From Nonomuraea aurantiaca (GTDB taxonomy: Bacteria; Actinomycetota; Actinomycetes; Streptosporangiales; Streptosporangiaceae), in NCBI RefSeq assembly GCF_020215705.1, contig NZ_JAIWNB010000015.1:108592-172591 (forward strand): DNA of 64,000 nucleotides. The letters are read 5' to 3'. This document shows positions 42,093 through 55,025 of this stretch, in pieces. Within the stretch, counting starts at the first letter, position 1. The number at the start of each line of letters is the position of its first letter. The notes under the pieces are model-generated. The model saw only the letters and a list, made by a program, of their open reading frames with translations, was not told where the DNA came from and made no database searches. A program made the translations under genes and the position numbers.

Positions 42093-43390
42093 GCCGAGGA
42101 GCCCGGCGGGCGGGGGAGCGAGGTCATGGGAGCCGCCTCGGCGGACTGGCCGGGCTCCAGCTCGCCGCTGGCGACCAGCTTGCCGAGCGGGTTGCCGTCG
42201 ATCGGCTCGGGTCGCGGGGTCAGGTCCGTCGTGGTCACCACACCGATGATCGGTACGTTGTGCCTGCCCAGATGGCGTACGGCGGCGGCCACCTGTGTCG
42301 AGGTGGCCCGGCGGAGCCCCACCAGCAGCAAGGCCGCGTCGGCCCGGGCCAGGTCGCCCACGTCGGAGCCGGTCAGCAACGACAGCGGGGCGGTGCATGC
42401 CAGCGGCACGACCACCGGCGTCGCGCCCAGCTCGGCCGGGATCGCCCTGACCAGCAGCCGCTTGCCCGGGCAGGCGGCGATCACGGCCGAGGCCAGGTCG
42501 TGCGGCACGCCCCGGCGGAGCGGGTCCGACAGGTCGCCGAGCACGGGCAGCCCGGTCAGCCGCTCGACGTCGGCGGCGGTGCGCAACCGGGTGTCGAGCC
42601 GGTCGCGGGCGTAGGCGGTGGCCGTGCCGAGGAGCAGGCCCATCATGAGCCCGGTGCCGAGGTAGAGCGGCAGGCTGGGCGAGCTCGGCACGGCCGGCGG
42701 CGTGGCCTGGCTGATGACCGACCCGGGAGTGATGGCGACGGTACGCAGCGCGTCGTACTTGAGCGTGAGGCTGTAGGCCTGCCGGTTGAGCACGCTCTGC
42801 CGGTGCGCCGCGATGGTGTGCTCGATGGTGCCCTTGCCCGCCAGGGCGAGCTCCTTGATCACGGCGTCGAGCGCGGTGTTGACCTGCTTGAGCTTGACCA
42901 GCATCGCCTTCTGCTGCGCGGTCATCGTCGCCTGCGCGCTCTCGGTGCGGTTGGCCAAGTACGCCTGCGCGTACGCCCGCGACTGGGCCGCCGCCACGGC
43001 GGGGTCGGTGGCGGTGACGGAGATCCACAGCACGGCCGAGTTGGGCGGCACCGAGACCTCGACGGGCTCGGGCGTGCCCGTCTTGAGCTCCTTGGCGGCC
43101 TTGGCGGCCACCACGGACGACTGCGCGATCTGCGCCTCGGTGTCGAGGTTGAGCGGCTCGCGCTGCCGGTTGGTCACCTGGTTGCCCTGGTTCTGGACGC
43201 CCACGGGCGCGACCAGGACCTGGGTGGTCGCGGTGTAGGCGGCCGGGGTGATCCGCAGCAGCGCCAGCCCCGCCGTGCCGCCGGCCAGCAGGAACCCCAG
43301 GAAGAACAGCCAGCGCCGGCGCACCAGCGACAGGTGGTCCGCCAGGTCGGTGGCGTGGCGGCGGCCCGGGAAGTCCGGCGACAGGCTCAT
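42089..43390 (-). CDS. Wzz-type chain-length protein with degenerate kinase-like domain
   Basis: A 433-aa polysaccharide co-polymerase. Membrane helix 1 is near residues 27-46 (WLFFLGFLLAGGTAGLALL), the periplasmic Wzz domain with coiled coil follows to about 230, then helix 2 (LYLGTGLMMGLLLGTATAYA) and a basic ARDRLDTRLRT turn. The C-terminal 170 residues resemble a BY-kinase fold but no Walker A GxxGxGKT or Walker A' DxD is visible and no Tyr-rich tail. It would fix chain length without autophosphorylation. Start ATG 43390 has AAGGAG upstream; first gene of its operon. Confidence 0.83.
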   Translation of the reverse strand: MSLSPDFPGRRHATDLADHLSLVRRRWLFFLGFLLAGGTAGLALLRITPAAYTATTQVLVAPVGVQNQGNQVTNRQREPLNLDTEAQIAQSSVVAAKAAKELKTGTPEPVEVSVPPNSAVLWISVTATDPAVAAAQSRAYAQAYLANRTESAQATMTAQQKAMLVKLKQVNTALDAVIKELALAGKGTIEHTIAAHRQSVLNRQAYSLTLKYDALRTVAITPGSVISQATPPAVPSSPSLPLYLGTGLMMGLLLGTATAYARDRLDTRLRTAADVERLTGLPVLGDLSDPLRRGVPHDLASAVIAACPGKRLLVRAIPAELGATPVVVPLACTAPLSLLTGSDVGDLARADAALLLVGLRRATSTQVAAAVRHLGRHNVPIIGVVTTTDLTPRPEPIDGNPLGKLVASGELEPGQSAEAAPMTSLPRPPGSSA

Positions 43391-43686
43391 TGGAGCGGAT
43401 CTCCTTCGAGTGTGTGCGCGGTGTCGCCGATCGGCGACTGTGCGTCACAAGTCGCGGCGTCCGCCCACTATAGGCCGGACAGATATTACCCAGGCTGAAT
43501 CCAGAAGATTTTCTCTGATACGGCCAGCAATTCGCCCCACGATAGCCCGAAATAATATGAAATTGAGGGCCGGTCGGATGCTGGCTGAGCTGGCGATACA
43601 CCCGCTCCGGCTGAAGTTCTGGGAATGGCATGGCATGGTTCAGGTTTGATAGGACGGGGGTCCTTGGTTGAGGGGGTTGAACGGCC
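43391..43686. promoter_or_regulatory. Divergent promoter region of the wzz operon and the GH26-like gene
   Basis: AT-richer 296-bp gap. A perfect 16-bp palindrome GTCGCCGATCGGCGAC lies at 43423-43438, 33 bp before the Wzz-like ATG, a good operator position. A TATAGT-like -10 for the minus-strand operon is near 43470-43475. No gene is seen. Confidence 0.5.
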
Positions 43687-44784
43687 TTGAACCGGTGGGG
43701 AATTTCTCATAAAGCGGTAAATATCAGTGTTAAAGGTGTGGCGCTGTTGGTCGTCGCCGTGCTCGCGGGCTGCTCAGGTGCGCAGGGTTCGGGGAGTCCG
43801 GCGCAGGTCGCCCAGCCGAGCGCCAGAGGGCCGAACGTGGAGACCTCGCCGGCCTGCGCCGTCACCGCCAGGCTCATTCCCTCTTGTGGTGCCTGGTGGG
43901 GGATCGCCCCGGAGGTCTTCACCGGCACGGGCATCGAGCGGTCGCTGCACGGTGCCGAAACCCGCATCGGTGGCACCGCCGACGTGCTGCACGTCTATCA
44001 CCGGGGCAAGGAGGAGTTCCCCACCAGCGAGGAGGTCGCGCTGGCCCGCGACCCGGTCCGGCCCAGGCTGCTGCTCATCAACTGGAAGCCGTCGCTCGAC
44101 TACACCTGGGCGCAGATCGCCCGTGGTGCCATCGACCGCAGGATCGACCGGCTGGCCGACTACATCAGGCGCACCTTCCCCGAGCGGTTCTTCCTCACCC
44201 TTCACCACGAGCCGGAGAACGACGTCGACGCCGCCCCCGGCTCGGGCATGCAGGCCACCGACTACGCCGCCATGTACCGCCATGTCGTGCTCAGGCTGCG
44301 CGACGAGGGCGTCAAGAACGCGGTCACGGTCATGACCTACATGGGCGCGCCCAACTGGGCGGCCAAGCCCTGGTTCGAGCAGCTCTATCCGGGTGACGAC
44401 GTGGTCGACTGGGTGGCCCTCGACCCCTATGCCGACAACCGGGTCCGCGACTTCGACGGCCTGGTGAACAAGACCCGGCCCGACTTCGACCAGTGGCCGG
44501 GGTTCTACCGGTGGATGCAGTGGCGCTTTCCCGGCAAGCCGGTCATGGTCGCGGAATGGGGCGTGTTCGAGCGGGCCGACGACCGTACGGCCAAGCGCTC
44601 GTTCTTCGAGTCGGTCCGTACGCAGATCCAGCGCTATCCGCAGATCAAGGCGCTGATCTACTTCGACTCACCGCACGCGCCGCGCGGCGACACGAGCTTC
44701 GACTCCGACCCCGCCGCCGGGCGGGCGTTCAGCGAGCTCGCGCGAGATCCCTACTTTCACTCGACGCCCGTGCCGCGGCCCTGA
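43687..44784 (+). CDS. Secreted GH26-like glycoside hydrolase lipoprotein
   Basis: A 365-aa lipoprotein. An N-terminal basic region, a hydrophobic core and the lipobox VLAGC put the lipidated Cys at residue 29. The body is a TIM-barrel with FFLTLHHEPEND (candidate acid/base Glu) and KPVMVAEWGVFE (candidate nucleophile Glu), the spacing seen in GH26-type endo-mannanases. It may trim or remodel the exported polysaccharide. TTG 43687 is inferred from GGGGG upstream and the need for a signal peptide. Its 3' end overlaps the converging TauE gene by 56 bp. Confidence 0.75.
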   Translation: MNRWGISHKAVNISVKGVALLVVAVLAGCSGAQGSGSPAQVAQPSARGPNVETSPACAVTARLIPSCGAWWGIAPEVFTGTGIERSLHGAETRIGGTADVLHVYHRGKEEFPTSEEVALARDPVRPRLLLINWKPSLDYTWAQIARGAIDRRIDRLADYIRRTFPERFFLTLHHEPENDVDAAPGSGMQATDYAAMYRHVVLRLRDEGVKNAVTVMTYMGAPNWAAKPWFEQLYPGDDVVDWVALDPYADNRVRDFDGLVNKTRPDFDQWPGFYRWMQWRFPGKPVMVAEWGVFERADDRTAKRSFFESVRTQIQRYPQIKALIYFDSPHAPRGDTSFDSDPAAGRAFSELARDPYFHSTPVPRP

Positions 44785-45610
44785 CGCGCCAGCGCCAGCC
44801 CGCGACGGTCGCGAGTACGGCGCCCGCCAGCGCCCACACCGTCACCGTGTTGCTCACGTCGAGCAGCTTGAGCGCGGAGGCGAGCAGGACGATCCCGAGC
44901 AGTGCCCTGATGAGGCCGCCCGGCGCCCTGGAGGAGATCCGGGCGCCGAGGTAGACGCCCGGGATCGAGCCGATGAGCAGTGAGACCGTCAGAGTGAGCT
45001 GGAAGTCGCCGAAGAGCAGGTGGCCGAGCGCGGCCGAGGCGACCAGCGGCACCGCCTGCACCAGATCGGTGCCGACGAGCTCGTTGGCCTTGAGCGCCGG
45101 ATAGAGGGCCAGCAGGGCCACGATGATCAGGGAACCCGAGCCGACCGAGGAGATGCCGACGATGAGTCCGCCTACCGTACCGACCAGTACGGTCGGGATT
45201 GGGCGCACGACAATGTCACGGGCGCTCGACGAGCCGCCCTTCCCGGCCAGCAACGTCTTGGCGACCAGGCCCGCGACGGCGAGCAGCAGCGCCACGCCGA
45301 GCGCGTACTTCACCGCGTCGTCGACCGCGAACGCGCGCGCGATGAACACCCCGCAGAACGCCGCCGGCACGGACCCCACGCAGAGCCAGCCGACCAGGCG
45401 CAGGTTGACCGTGCCCCTGCGCAGGTGTACCGCGCTGCCGACGGGTTTCATCACAGCGGAGGCGACCAGGTCGCTGGAGACCGCGGCCAGCGGCGGGACG
45501 TTGAAGAAGAGCATCATCATCGGCGTCATGAGCGCGCCGCCGCCCATGCCGGTGAGCCCGACGACGATCGCGACCAGAAAGGACCCGGCGATCAGGGGAA
45601 AGTCGATCAA
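44729..45610 (-). CDS. TauE/SafE family anion permease
   Basis: A 293-aa membrane protein with eight or so hydrophobic segments in two repeats (GLTGMGGGALMTPMMMLFF and GISSVGSGSLIIVALLALYP carry the repeat signature). The family moves sulfite, sulfoacetate or related sulfur anions. TTG 45610 overlaps the stop of the APS kinase gene, so the two are coupled; sulfate or sulfite handling for PAPS supply is the natural inference. Confidence 0.87.
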   Translation of the reverse strand: MIDFPLIAGSFLVAIVVGLTGMGGGALMTPMMMLFFNVPPLAAVSSDLVASAVMKPVGSAVHLRRGTVNLRLVGWLCVGSVPAAFCGVFIARAFAVDDAVKYALGVALLLAVAGLVAKTLLAGKGGSSSARDIVVRPIPTVLVGTVGGLIVGISSVGSGSLIIVALLALYPALKANELVGTDLVQAVPLVASAALGHLLFGDFQLTLTVSLLIGSIPGVYLGARISSRAPGGLIRALLGIVLLASALKLLDVSNTVTVWALAGAVLATVAGWRWRVRAAARASSESRDLARAR

Positions 45611-46836
45611 CGAACCCAGCCTCCGCTCCGCAGCGCCCCCAGCACCTGGGTGACGGCCGCCTCGATAGAGATGTGCGTCGTGTCGATGATCAGATCGGCG
45701 TCGTCCGGCTCCTCGTAGGGGTCGGAGACGCCGGTGAACTCGGGGATGAGCCCGGCGCGGGCCTTGGCGTACAGGCCCTTGCGGTCGCGGCGCTCACACT
45801 CCTCCAGCGGGGTGGCCACGTGCACGAGCAGGAAGTCGGCCCCGACCGACTCGACCATCTCGCGCACCTCCTCGCGGGTGTCCGCGTAGGGGGCGATGGG
45901 GGCGCAGATCGCCAGCCCGCCGTGACGCGCGGCCTCGGCGGCGACGAACCCGATGCGCCGGATGTTGAGGTCGCGGTCGTCCTTGGAGAACGTCAGGCCC
46001 TTGGACAGCAGGTGGCGGACCACGTCGCCGTCGAGGTAGGTGACCGTGCGGCTGCCCAGTTCGAGCAGCGAGTCGCGCAGGCCGCGGGCGATCGTGGACT
46101 TGCCGGAGCCGGACAGGCCGGTGAAGAAGACCACGAGCCCGCGCCGGTGCGGCGGTCCGGGGATGCGCACCGGCTCGGGACCCGCCAGGTGCTCGGTCGC
46201 GCCGTAGGCGGTGGCGACGTGCTCGCGCAGCTCCAGGTCGATCTCGGGCTCCTCGCGCGGCGCCAGCGGCACCGAGACCACCAGGGTGCCCTCGGGCAGC
46301 TGCTCCTTGGCGCGCAGCGCGGCGCGTACGAGGGCCGGGCCCGTCTCGCCGTACGAGAGGGGGAGCAGCACGATCACCGCGTCGAGCTCCTTGGCGGTGG
46401 CGACGATCTCGGTGAGATCGTCGAGCGGTCCCCGCATGGTGACGGCGAGCGCCGCCCGCCCGTCGAGCTCTTCGCGTATCTGCGCCGGAGTACGGCGAAG
46501 CCGGGCGAACGGCCCGTGCTCCGGGGCGCCCAGGCCCTTGACCGGTCCGGAGGCCAGACCGTCGGGCTCGCGCTCGGCGACGGTGAGCACGGCCAGCGGC
46601 ACGCCCTCGGGATCGAGCAGCGTGACCTCGGTGCCCGGGGTGGCCGCTTCCGGCAGATGGAGTGTGACGGGCGCCGGCCACGGGGTGCCGTCGGCGAGGG
46701 TGCCGCGCTCATGCACCGCGTGCAGGTCGTCGTGCCCGAGGAACCCGCTCAGCGGCTGGAACGCGCCGGAGAGCAGCAGCTCCAGGTCGGCCAGCTCGTA
46801 CGCCCCTGGGGTCCACTCCACGGTCTGCCATCCCAA
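45607..46836 (-). CDS. cysC: APS kinase with degenerate ATP-sulfurylase-like N-terminal domain
   Basis: A 409-aa fusion. Residues 1-215 resemble the PUA-like and catalytic folds of dissimilatory/fungal-type ATP sulfurylase (LELLLSGAFQPLSGFL) but lack the QxRNPxH and GRDHAG nucleotide motifs. The C-terminal 190 residues are a full APS kinase with Walker A FFTGLSGSGKST, then YLDGDVVRHLLSKGL, FSKDDRDLNIRRIGF and the lid region. It makes PAPS from APS supplied by CysDN. The start is uncertain: TTG 46836 or GTG 46821. Confidence 0.87.
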   Translation of the reverse strand: MGWQTVEWTPGAYELADLELLLSGAFQPLSGFLGHDDLHAVHERGTLADGTPWPAPVTLHLPEAATPGTEVTLLDPEGVPLAVLTVAEREPDGLASGPVKGLGAPEHGPFARLRRTPAQIREELDGRAALAVTMRGPLDDLTEIVATAKELDAVIVLLPLSYGETGPALVRAALRAKEQLPEGTLVVSVPLAPREEPEIDLELREHVATAYGATEHLAGPEPVRIPGPPHRRGLVVFFTGLSGSGKSTIARGLRDSLLELGSRTVTYLDGDVVRHLLSKGLTFSKDDRDLNIRRIGFVAAEAARHGGLAICAPIAPYADTREEVREMVESVGADFLLVHVATPLEECERRDRKGLYAKARAGLIPEFTGVSDPYEEPDDADLIIDTTHISIEAAVTQVLGALRSGGWVR

Positions 46837-46891
46837 CTATTCCGATTGACTTGGTAGGAAAGGAGTCTAGCCTTTGGTACAAGTGTGTCGC

Positions 46892-47184
46892 TAGTGCGGT
46901 GTCCCCGAACCTTCGCCGGACATTCCGTTCTTTCCACTCCTGCGACGGGGTGTCCCTCTATGGGGGCCTCTGTCATGGCGGGCCGTCTTCTTCTGTTCCC
47001 CCAAAGGGGCCCTCTATGGGATGTCGGCCACGACGGACGGTCTTCTTCCACTCCCCCGGAGGGGCTTCCCTCCCTGGGGATCTCAGCCCCGACAGGCCGT
47101 CTTCCTCTCCCCCGGAGGGGGTGTCCCTCCCTAGGGACGTCAGCCACCACGGACCGTCACAGAGATCGAGACGGTCGTGACGAA
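46892..47184 (-). repeat. Dispersed repeat element, copy B (four 55-59 bp units)
   Basis: Second copy of the element at 6300-6660. On the minus strand it begins with a perfect 7-bp hairpin (arms 47152-47158 and 47170-47176, GACCGTC/GACGGTC, 11-nt loop), then four units ending in GAGGAAGAC-like purine tracts and containing CCCCTCCGGGGGAG-type dyads. It ends at the same border around CCGGCGAAGGTTCG. It lies between the methyltransferase stop and the cysC start, the same type of context as copy A. Confidence 0.75.
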
Positions 47185-47195
47185 CCGCGCGGACC

Positions 47196-47912
47196 CTAAA
47201 TGAGCCGCGCGAAGTGGTTCTGCGGCTTTTTGATGACCATGGCGATCTCATCATGTGTGGCCGGAAACCGGTCGCGGGTCAGCTTGGCCGTCATCCTGAC
47301 GGCCAAGCGGCCGACGCGCCCCATGGCCGGACCGCTGGTCGCCGTGTGGTCGTCGGTGATCATGAGCCCGCGCGTCAGACAGAACGTGTGGATCCCGTCG
47401 CGCGAGGTCACCGGCCCGTAGACGGCCGGCAGCGGGCCCGGCGTGCCCGCCGACACCAGGTGCCGCCAGATCAGCCGCCGCAGCCACCACGGGGTGATCC
47501 GATCGAGTAGGCCGTAGGCGGACTTGCGGTCGCGCATGCGCAGCAGGATGAGCCCGCCGGGGCGCAGCGCCTGCAGCAGCCGGTCGAAGACCAGCTCGGC
47601 GTGCTGGATGCGCTCGAGCAGGAACGACAGCTGGATCACGTCCACCGACCTCGGAGGCAGGGGGACGCAGCGCAGGTCGCCCAGCGACCACATGGCGAGA
47701 TCGGCTCGTTCGCCGACCACTCCCCTGATCGGGGGCAGGTCCTCGTCGACGCCGGTGGCCCTGGTGTCGATCCGGTCCAGGACCAGTGGCTCGTCGTGCG
47801 CGCATCCGGCGACGAGCACGTCGAGCCGCCTGCCGAGCCGTCCGGCCCACTGCTCGCGGATGCGCTGACCAAAGAGATCGCCCCTTGGGGCTACCGACCG
47901 CACCTCAGACAT
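47196..47912 (-). CDS. SAM-dependent methyltransferase-like protein
   Basis: A 238-aa class I methyltransferase-like protein. LDVLVAGCAHDEPLVLDRID resembles a weakened motif I, SVDVIQLSFLLERIQHAELV is a motif-IV-like segment and ALRPGGLILLRM is motif VI-like. Motif I lacks the GxGxG pattern, so cofactor binding is uncertain. ATG 47912 is chosen; an in-frame start at 47930 exists. It may act on the polysaccharide or its lipid carrier. Confidence 0.7.
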   Translation of the reverse strand: MSEVRSVAPRGDLFGQRIREQWAGRLGRRLDVLVAGCAHDEPLVLDRIDTRATGVDEDLPPIRGVVGERADLAMWSLGDLRCVPLPPRSVDVIQLSFLLERIQHAELVFDRLLQALRPGGLILLRMRDRKSAYGLLDRITPWWLRRLIWRHLVSAGTPGPLPAVYGPVTSRDGIHTFCLTRGLMITDDHTATSGPAMGRVGRLAVRMTAKLTRDRFPATHDEIAMVIKKPQNHFARLI

Positions 47913-47974
47913 GTCACCCAGAGTAATCAATCGACGCCAATTAGTAAGCCATTTCCCTGCTAGCGTCCTGCGCC

Positions 47975-48448
47975 GTGAGCGATCTCGTGTACGTGGGCAA
48001 CGCGAATGTCGACGCCGCGACCGACCACGGCTGGCTCCTGGGCCATTTCAAACCCTTCGGCGACCCGAGACACAGCGACGGGGTGGAGATCAAATGGGGC
48101 ACCCACTCCCCGGGTGACGAACGTGCCGAGTGGGTGCGGGGCGAGGAGCGTACGGCGCTGCTCATCCTCATCTCGGGTCGCTTCCGCGTCGAACTGCCGG
48201 GCAGGAGCGTCCTGCTCGCCGAGCGGGGCGACTACGTGGTCTGGGGCAAGGGCGTGGACCACTCCTGGCACGCGGAGGAGGAGTCGGTGGTCCTGACGGT
48301 CCGCTGGCCGTCCGTCCCGGGCTACAAGGTCCCGGAGCCGGACGAGGTCTCGGAACCGGACAAGGTCTCGGAGCCGTACAAGGTCGTGGAGCCGGACAGG
48401 GGCCTGGAGCCGTACAAGGTCTCGGAGCCGGACGGGGGCGTGGGGTAG
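47975..48448 (+). CDS. Cupin-like small protein with repeat tail
   Basis: A 157-aa protein whose first 115 residues form a cupin-like beta barrel (LLILISGRFRVELPGRSVLL then GDYVVWGKGVDHSWHAEEES with His residues). The last 40 residues are six tandem VSEPDK-type hexapeptides and look like a recent expansion. Start GTG 47975 has no Shine-Dalgarno, so it may be leaderless. The function is unknown. Confidence 0.72.
   Translation: MSDLVYVGNANVDAATDHGWLLGHFKPFGDPRHSDGVEIKWGTHSPGDERAEWVRGEERTALLILISGRFRVELPGRSVLLAERGDYVVWGKGVDHSWHAEEESVVLTVRWPSVPGYKVPEPDEVSEPDKVSEPYKVVEPDRGLEPYKVSEPDGGVG
48329..48436 (+). repeat. 18-bp coding tandem repeats, 6 units
   Basis: Six 18-bp units GTCTCGGAGCCGGACAAG (with variants) encode the hexapeptide tail of the cupin-like protein. 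Variation is mostly in first and second codons of each unit. Confidence 0.9.
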
Positions 48449-48502
48449 ATGCGAATAGGCTTGTAGCACAACCCCCACGCCCGCCGGCTGGGGGTAATCG
48501 TC

Positions 48503-52006
<3,504 letters not shown>

Positions 52007-52033
52007 CCGCGGTTTTGTCGGGAAAGGACGCAC

Positions 52034-52654
52034 GTGAAGTCGATTCGAGTGGCAGTGGCCGCTGCCGTGGTGGGTGTCGCGCTGACCGCCTGCTCCTCAC
52101 CCATGGAGGCCGGAGCCGCGGCCGTCGTGGGCAGTGAGCGCATCTCGTCGCGCGAGCTGAACAAGAACGTCCAGGAGTACGAGGCCGCGCTCCGGAAGGT
52201 CAACATCGAGCCGTCGCAGCTCGGCGTGTCGGTCAACCAGTTCGTCCTGTCCAGGATGGCGGAGCAGAGCCGGCAGCAGCAGCTGGCCGACAAGTTCGGC
52301 GTTCAGGTGAGCGACGCGGAGATCGACGCCGCGGCCCAGGACAAGGGCGAGCAGCAGTCGGCCGAGATGAATCTGCTGTCCAAGGCCGTCGCTCCGGCCA
52401 ACCCGCGCGGTTACCTGCGGGCGATGCTCGGCGTGAACAAGGTGCTGGAGAAGTTCGGCGGGTCGCAGAACCAGCAGGCCGTGGAGAAGTTCAAGGCCGA
52501 GTACAACGCGATCGCCCCCGTCTTCAGCCCGCGCTACGGCAAGATCGGGCAGCAGGGCTTCGTCGACGCCGCCCGGTTCGGCAAGCCGTCGGCGACGACC
52601 GAGCAGCCCGAGCAGGCCGGCCAGGCCGAGCAGCAGCAGCAGTCGCAGGGCTAG
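52034..52654 (+). CDS. SurA-like N-terminal domain lipoprotein
   Basis: A 206-aa lipoprotein with signal peptide and lipobox LTAC (Cys at residue 20). The helical body, VVGSERISSRELNKNVQEYE onward, resembles the N-terminal chaperone part of SurA/PrsA-type proteins without a parvulin domain. The C-terminus is Gln-rich. The mfd - lipoprotein - mazG order is common in actinomycetes. It probably assists folding of exported proteins. Confidence 0.85.
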   Translation: MKSIRVAVAAAVVGVALTACSSPMEAGAAAVVGSERISSRELNKNVQEYEAALRKVNIEPSQLGVSVNQFVLSRMAEQSRQQQLADKFGVQVSDAEIDAAAQDKGEQQSAEMNLLSKAVAPANPRGYLRAMLGVNKVLEKFGGSQNQQAVEKFKAEYNAIAPVFSPRYGKIGQQGFVDAARFGKPSATTEQPEQAGQAEQQQQSQG

Positions 52655-52656
52655 CC

Positions 52657-53595
52657 GTGCCGCTGATCGTCGTCACCACCTCACCGCGGGTCGCGCCGGG
52701 TCTGCTGAGCCACCAGGCGTGGCAGGCGTTCGGCTCGGGCCGCGTGCTGACCGGGTCCGCGGATCATCCGCAACTGCCCTACCTGGCCGAGGCCGGGGTC
52801 GAGGTGGCCGTCGTCACGCCCGACCCCGCCGCGCTGGCGCGGCAGGCGGTGACGGAGACGGTGGTCTGGCTGGCCGCCGAGGATTCCGAGAACTTCATGC
52901 GGGCGGTCGGCCACGCGGCCGTCGCGATGGCCGAGCCGCCGCTGATCGAGGTGGTGCCGGGCTCCTACGACCTGCCGGGCGCGCGGGTGCTTGACCTGGT
53001 CGCGGTGATGGAGCGGTTGCGTACCGAGTGCCCCTGGGACCGTAAGCAGACGCACGAGACCTTGGTCCCGTACCTGCTCGAAGAGGCATACGAGGTGCTG
53101 GAGACGATCGAGCAGGGCGACTACCCGGCGCTGCGCGAGGAGCTGGGCGATCTGCTGCTGCAGGTGGTCTTCCACGCCCGGGTGGCCGACGGGTTCGACA
53201 TGGACGACGTGGCCGAGGGGATCGTCGAGAAGCTGGTGCGGCGGCATCCGCATGTGTTCGGCTCGGTGCGGGCGGAGACCGCCGACGAGGTGAACGACAA
53301 CTGGGAAGCGATCAAGGCGGCCGAGCGCGCGGCGAAGGACGAGCGTCCATCGGTGCTCGACGGGGTGCCGATGGGGCAGCCCGCGCTGTCGCTGGCCGCC
53401 CAGCTGGTGCGGCGGGCCGAGCGCGGGGGCGCCCCCGACGGGCTGGCCGCCGCGATCTCGCAGGGGGTGGGGCGCGAGCTGTTCGACCTCGTACGCCGCG
53501 CCCAGGAGGCGGGAGTCGACGCCGAAGCCGAGCTCCGCGCCGCCGCCCGCGCCTACCGTGACCGCGTGCTCCGCTGGGAGTCGGAGCACCGATAG
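52657..53595 (+). CDS. mazG: Nucleoside triphosphate pyrophosphohydrolase MazG
   Basis: A 312-aa enzyme that cleaves NTPs to NMP and PPi. The MazG domain from about residue 112 has LRTECPWDRKQTHETL, EEAYEVLETIEQGD, REELGDLLLQVVFHARVA (metal-binding EExxD and ExxD) and RRHPHVFG. The N-terminal 100 residues are an actinobacterial extension. Start GTG 52657 follows the lipoprotein stop by 2 bp. Confidence 0.93.
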   Translation: MPLIVVTTSPRVAPGLLSHQAWQAFGSGRVLTGSADHPQLPYLAEAGVEVAVVTPDPAALARQAVTETVVWLAAEDSENFMRAVGHAAVAMAEPPLIEVVPGSYDLPGARVLDLVAVMERLRTECPWDRKQTHETLVPYLLEEAYEVLETIEQGDYPALREELGDLLLQVVFHARVADGFDMDDVAEGIVEKLVRRHPHVFGSVRAETADEVNDNWEAIKAAERAAKDERPSVLDGVPMGQPALSLAAQLVRRAERGGAPDGLAAAISQGVGRELFDLVRRAQEAGVDAEAELRAAARAYRDRVLRWESEHR

Positions 53596-53637
53596 GCTCT
53601 GAAGGCATATTGCCTTTCGATTTAGGAGCGCAAACCC

Positions 53638-54915
<1,278 letters not shown>

Positions 54916-54924
54916 TTTCGGGTA

Positions 54925-54957
54925 CGGCTCGCGGCATGGCGGGTATGCCGCGAGCCG
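54925..54957 (+). terminator. Hairpin terminator after eno
   Basis: A perfect 13-bp stem (CGGCTCGCGGCAT/ATGCCGCGAGCCG) with a 7-nt loop, 10 bp after the eno stop. There is no clear T-tract. Confidence 0.65.
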
Positions 54958-55025
54958 GTCAGAAGGGTGCAAATAGCACCATCCGCTAAGTTCGGCCACC
55001 GAACTGGACACGGAGGTGTGCGACG

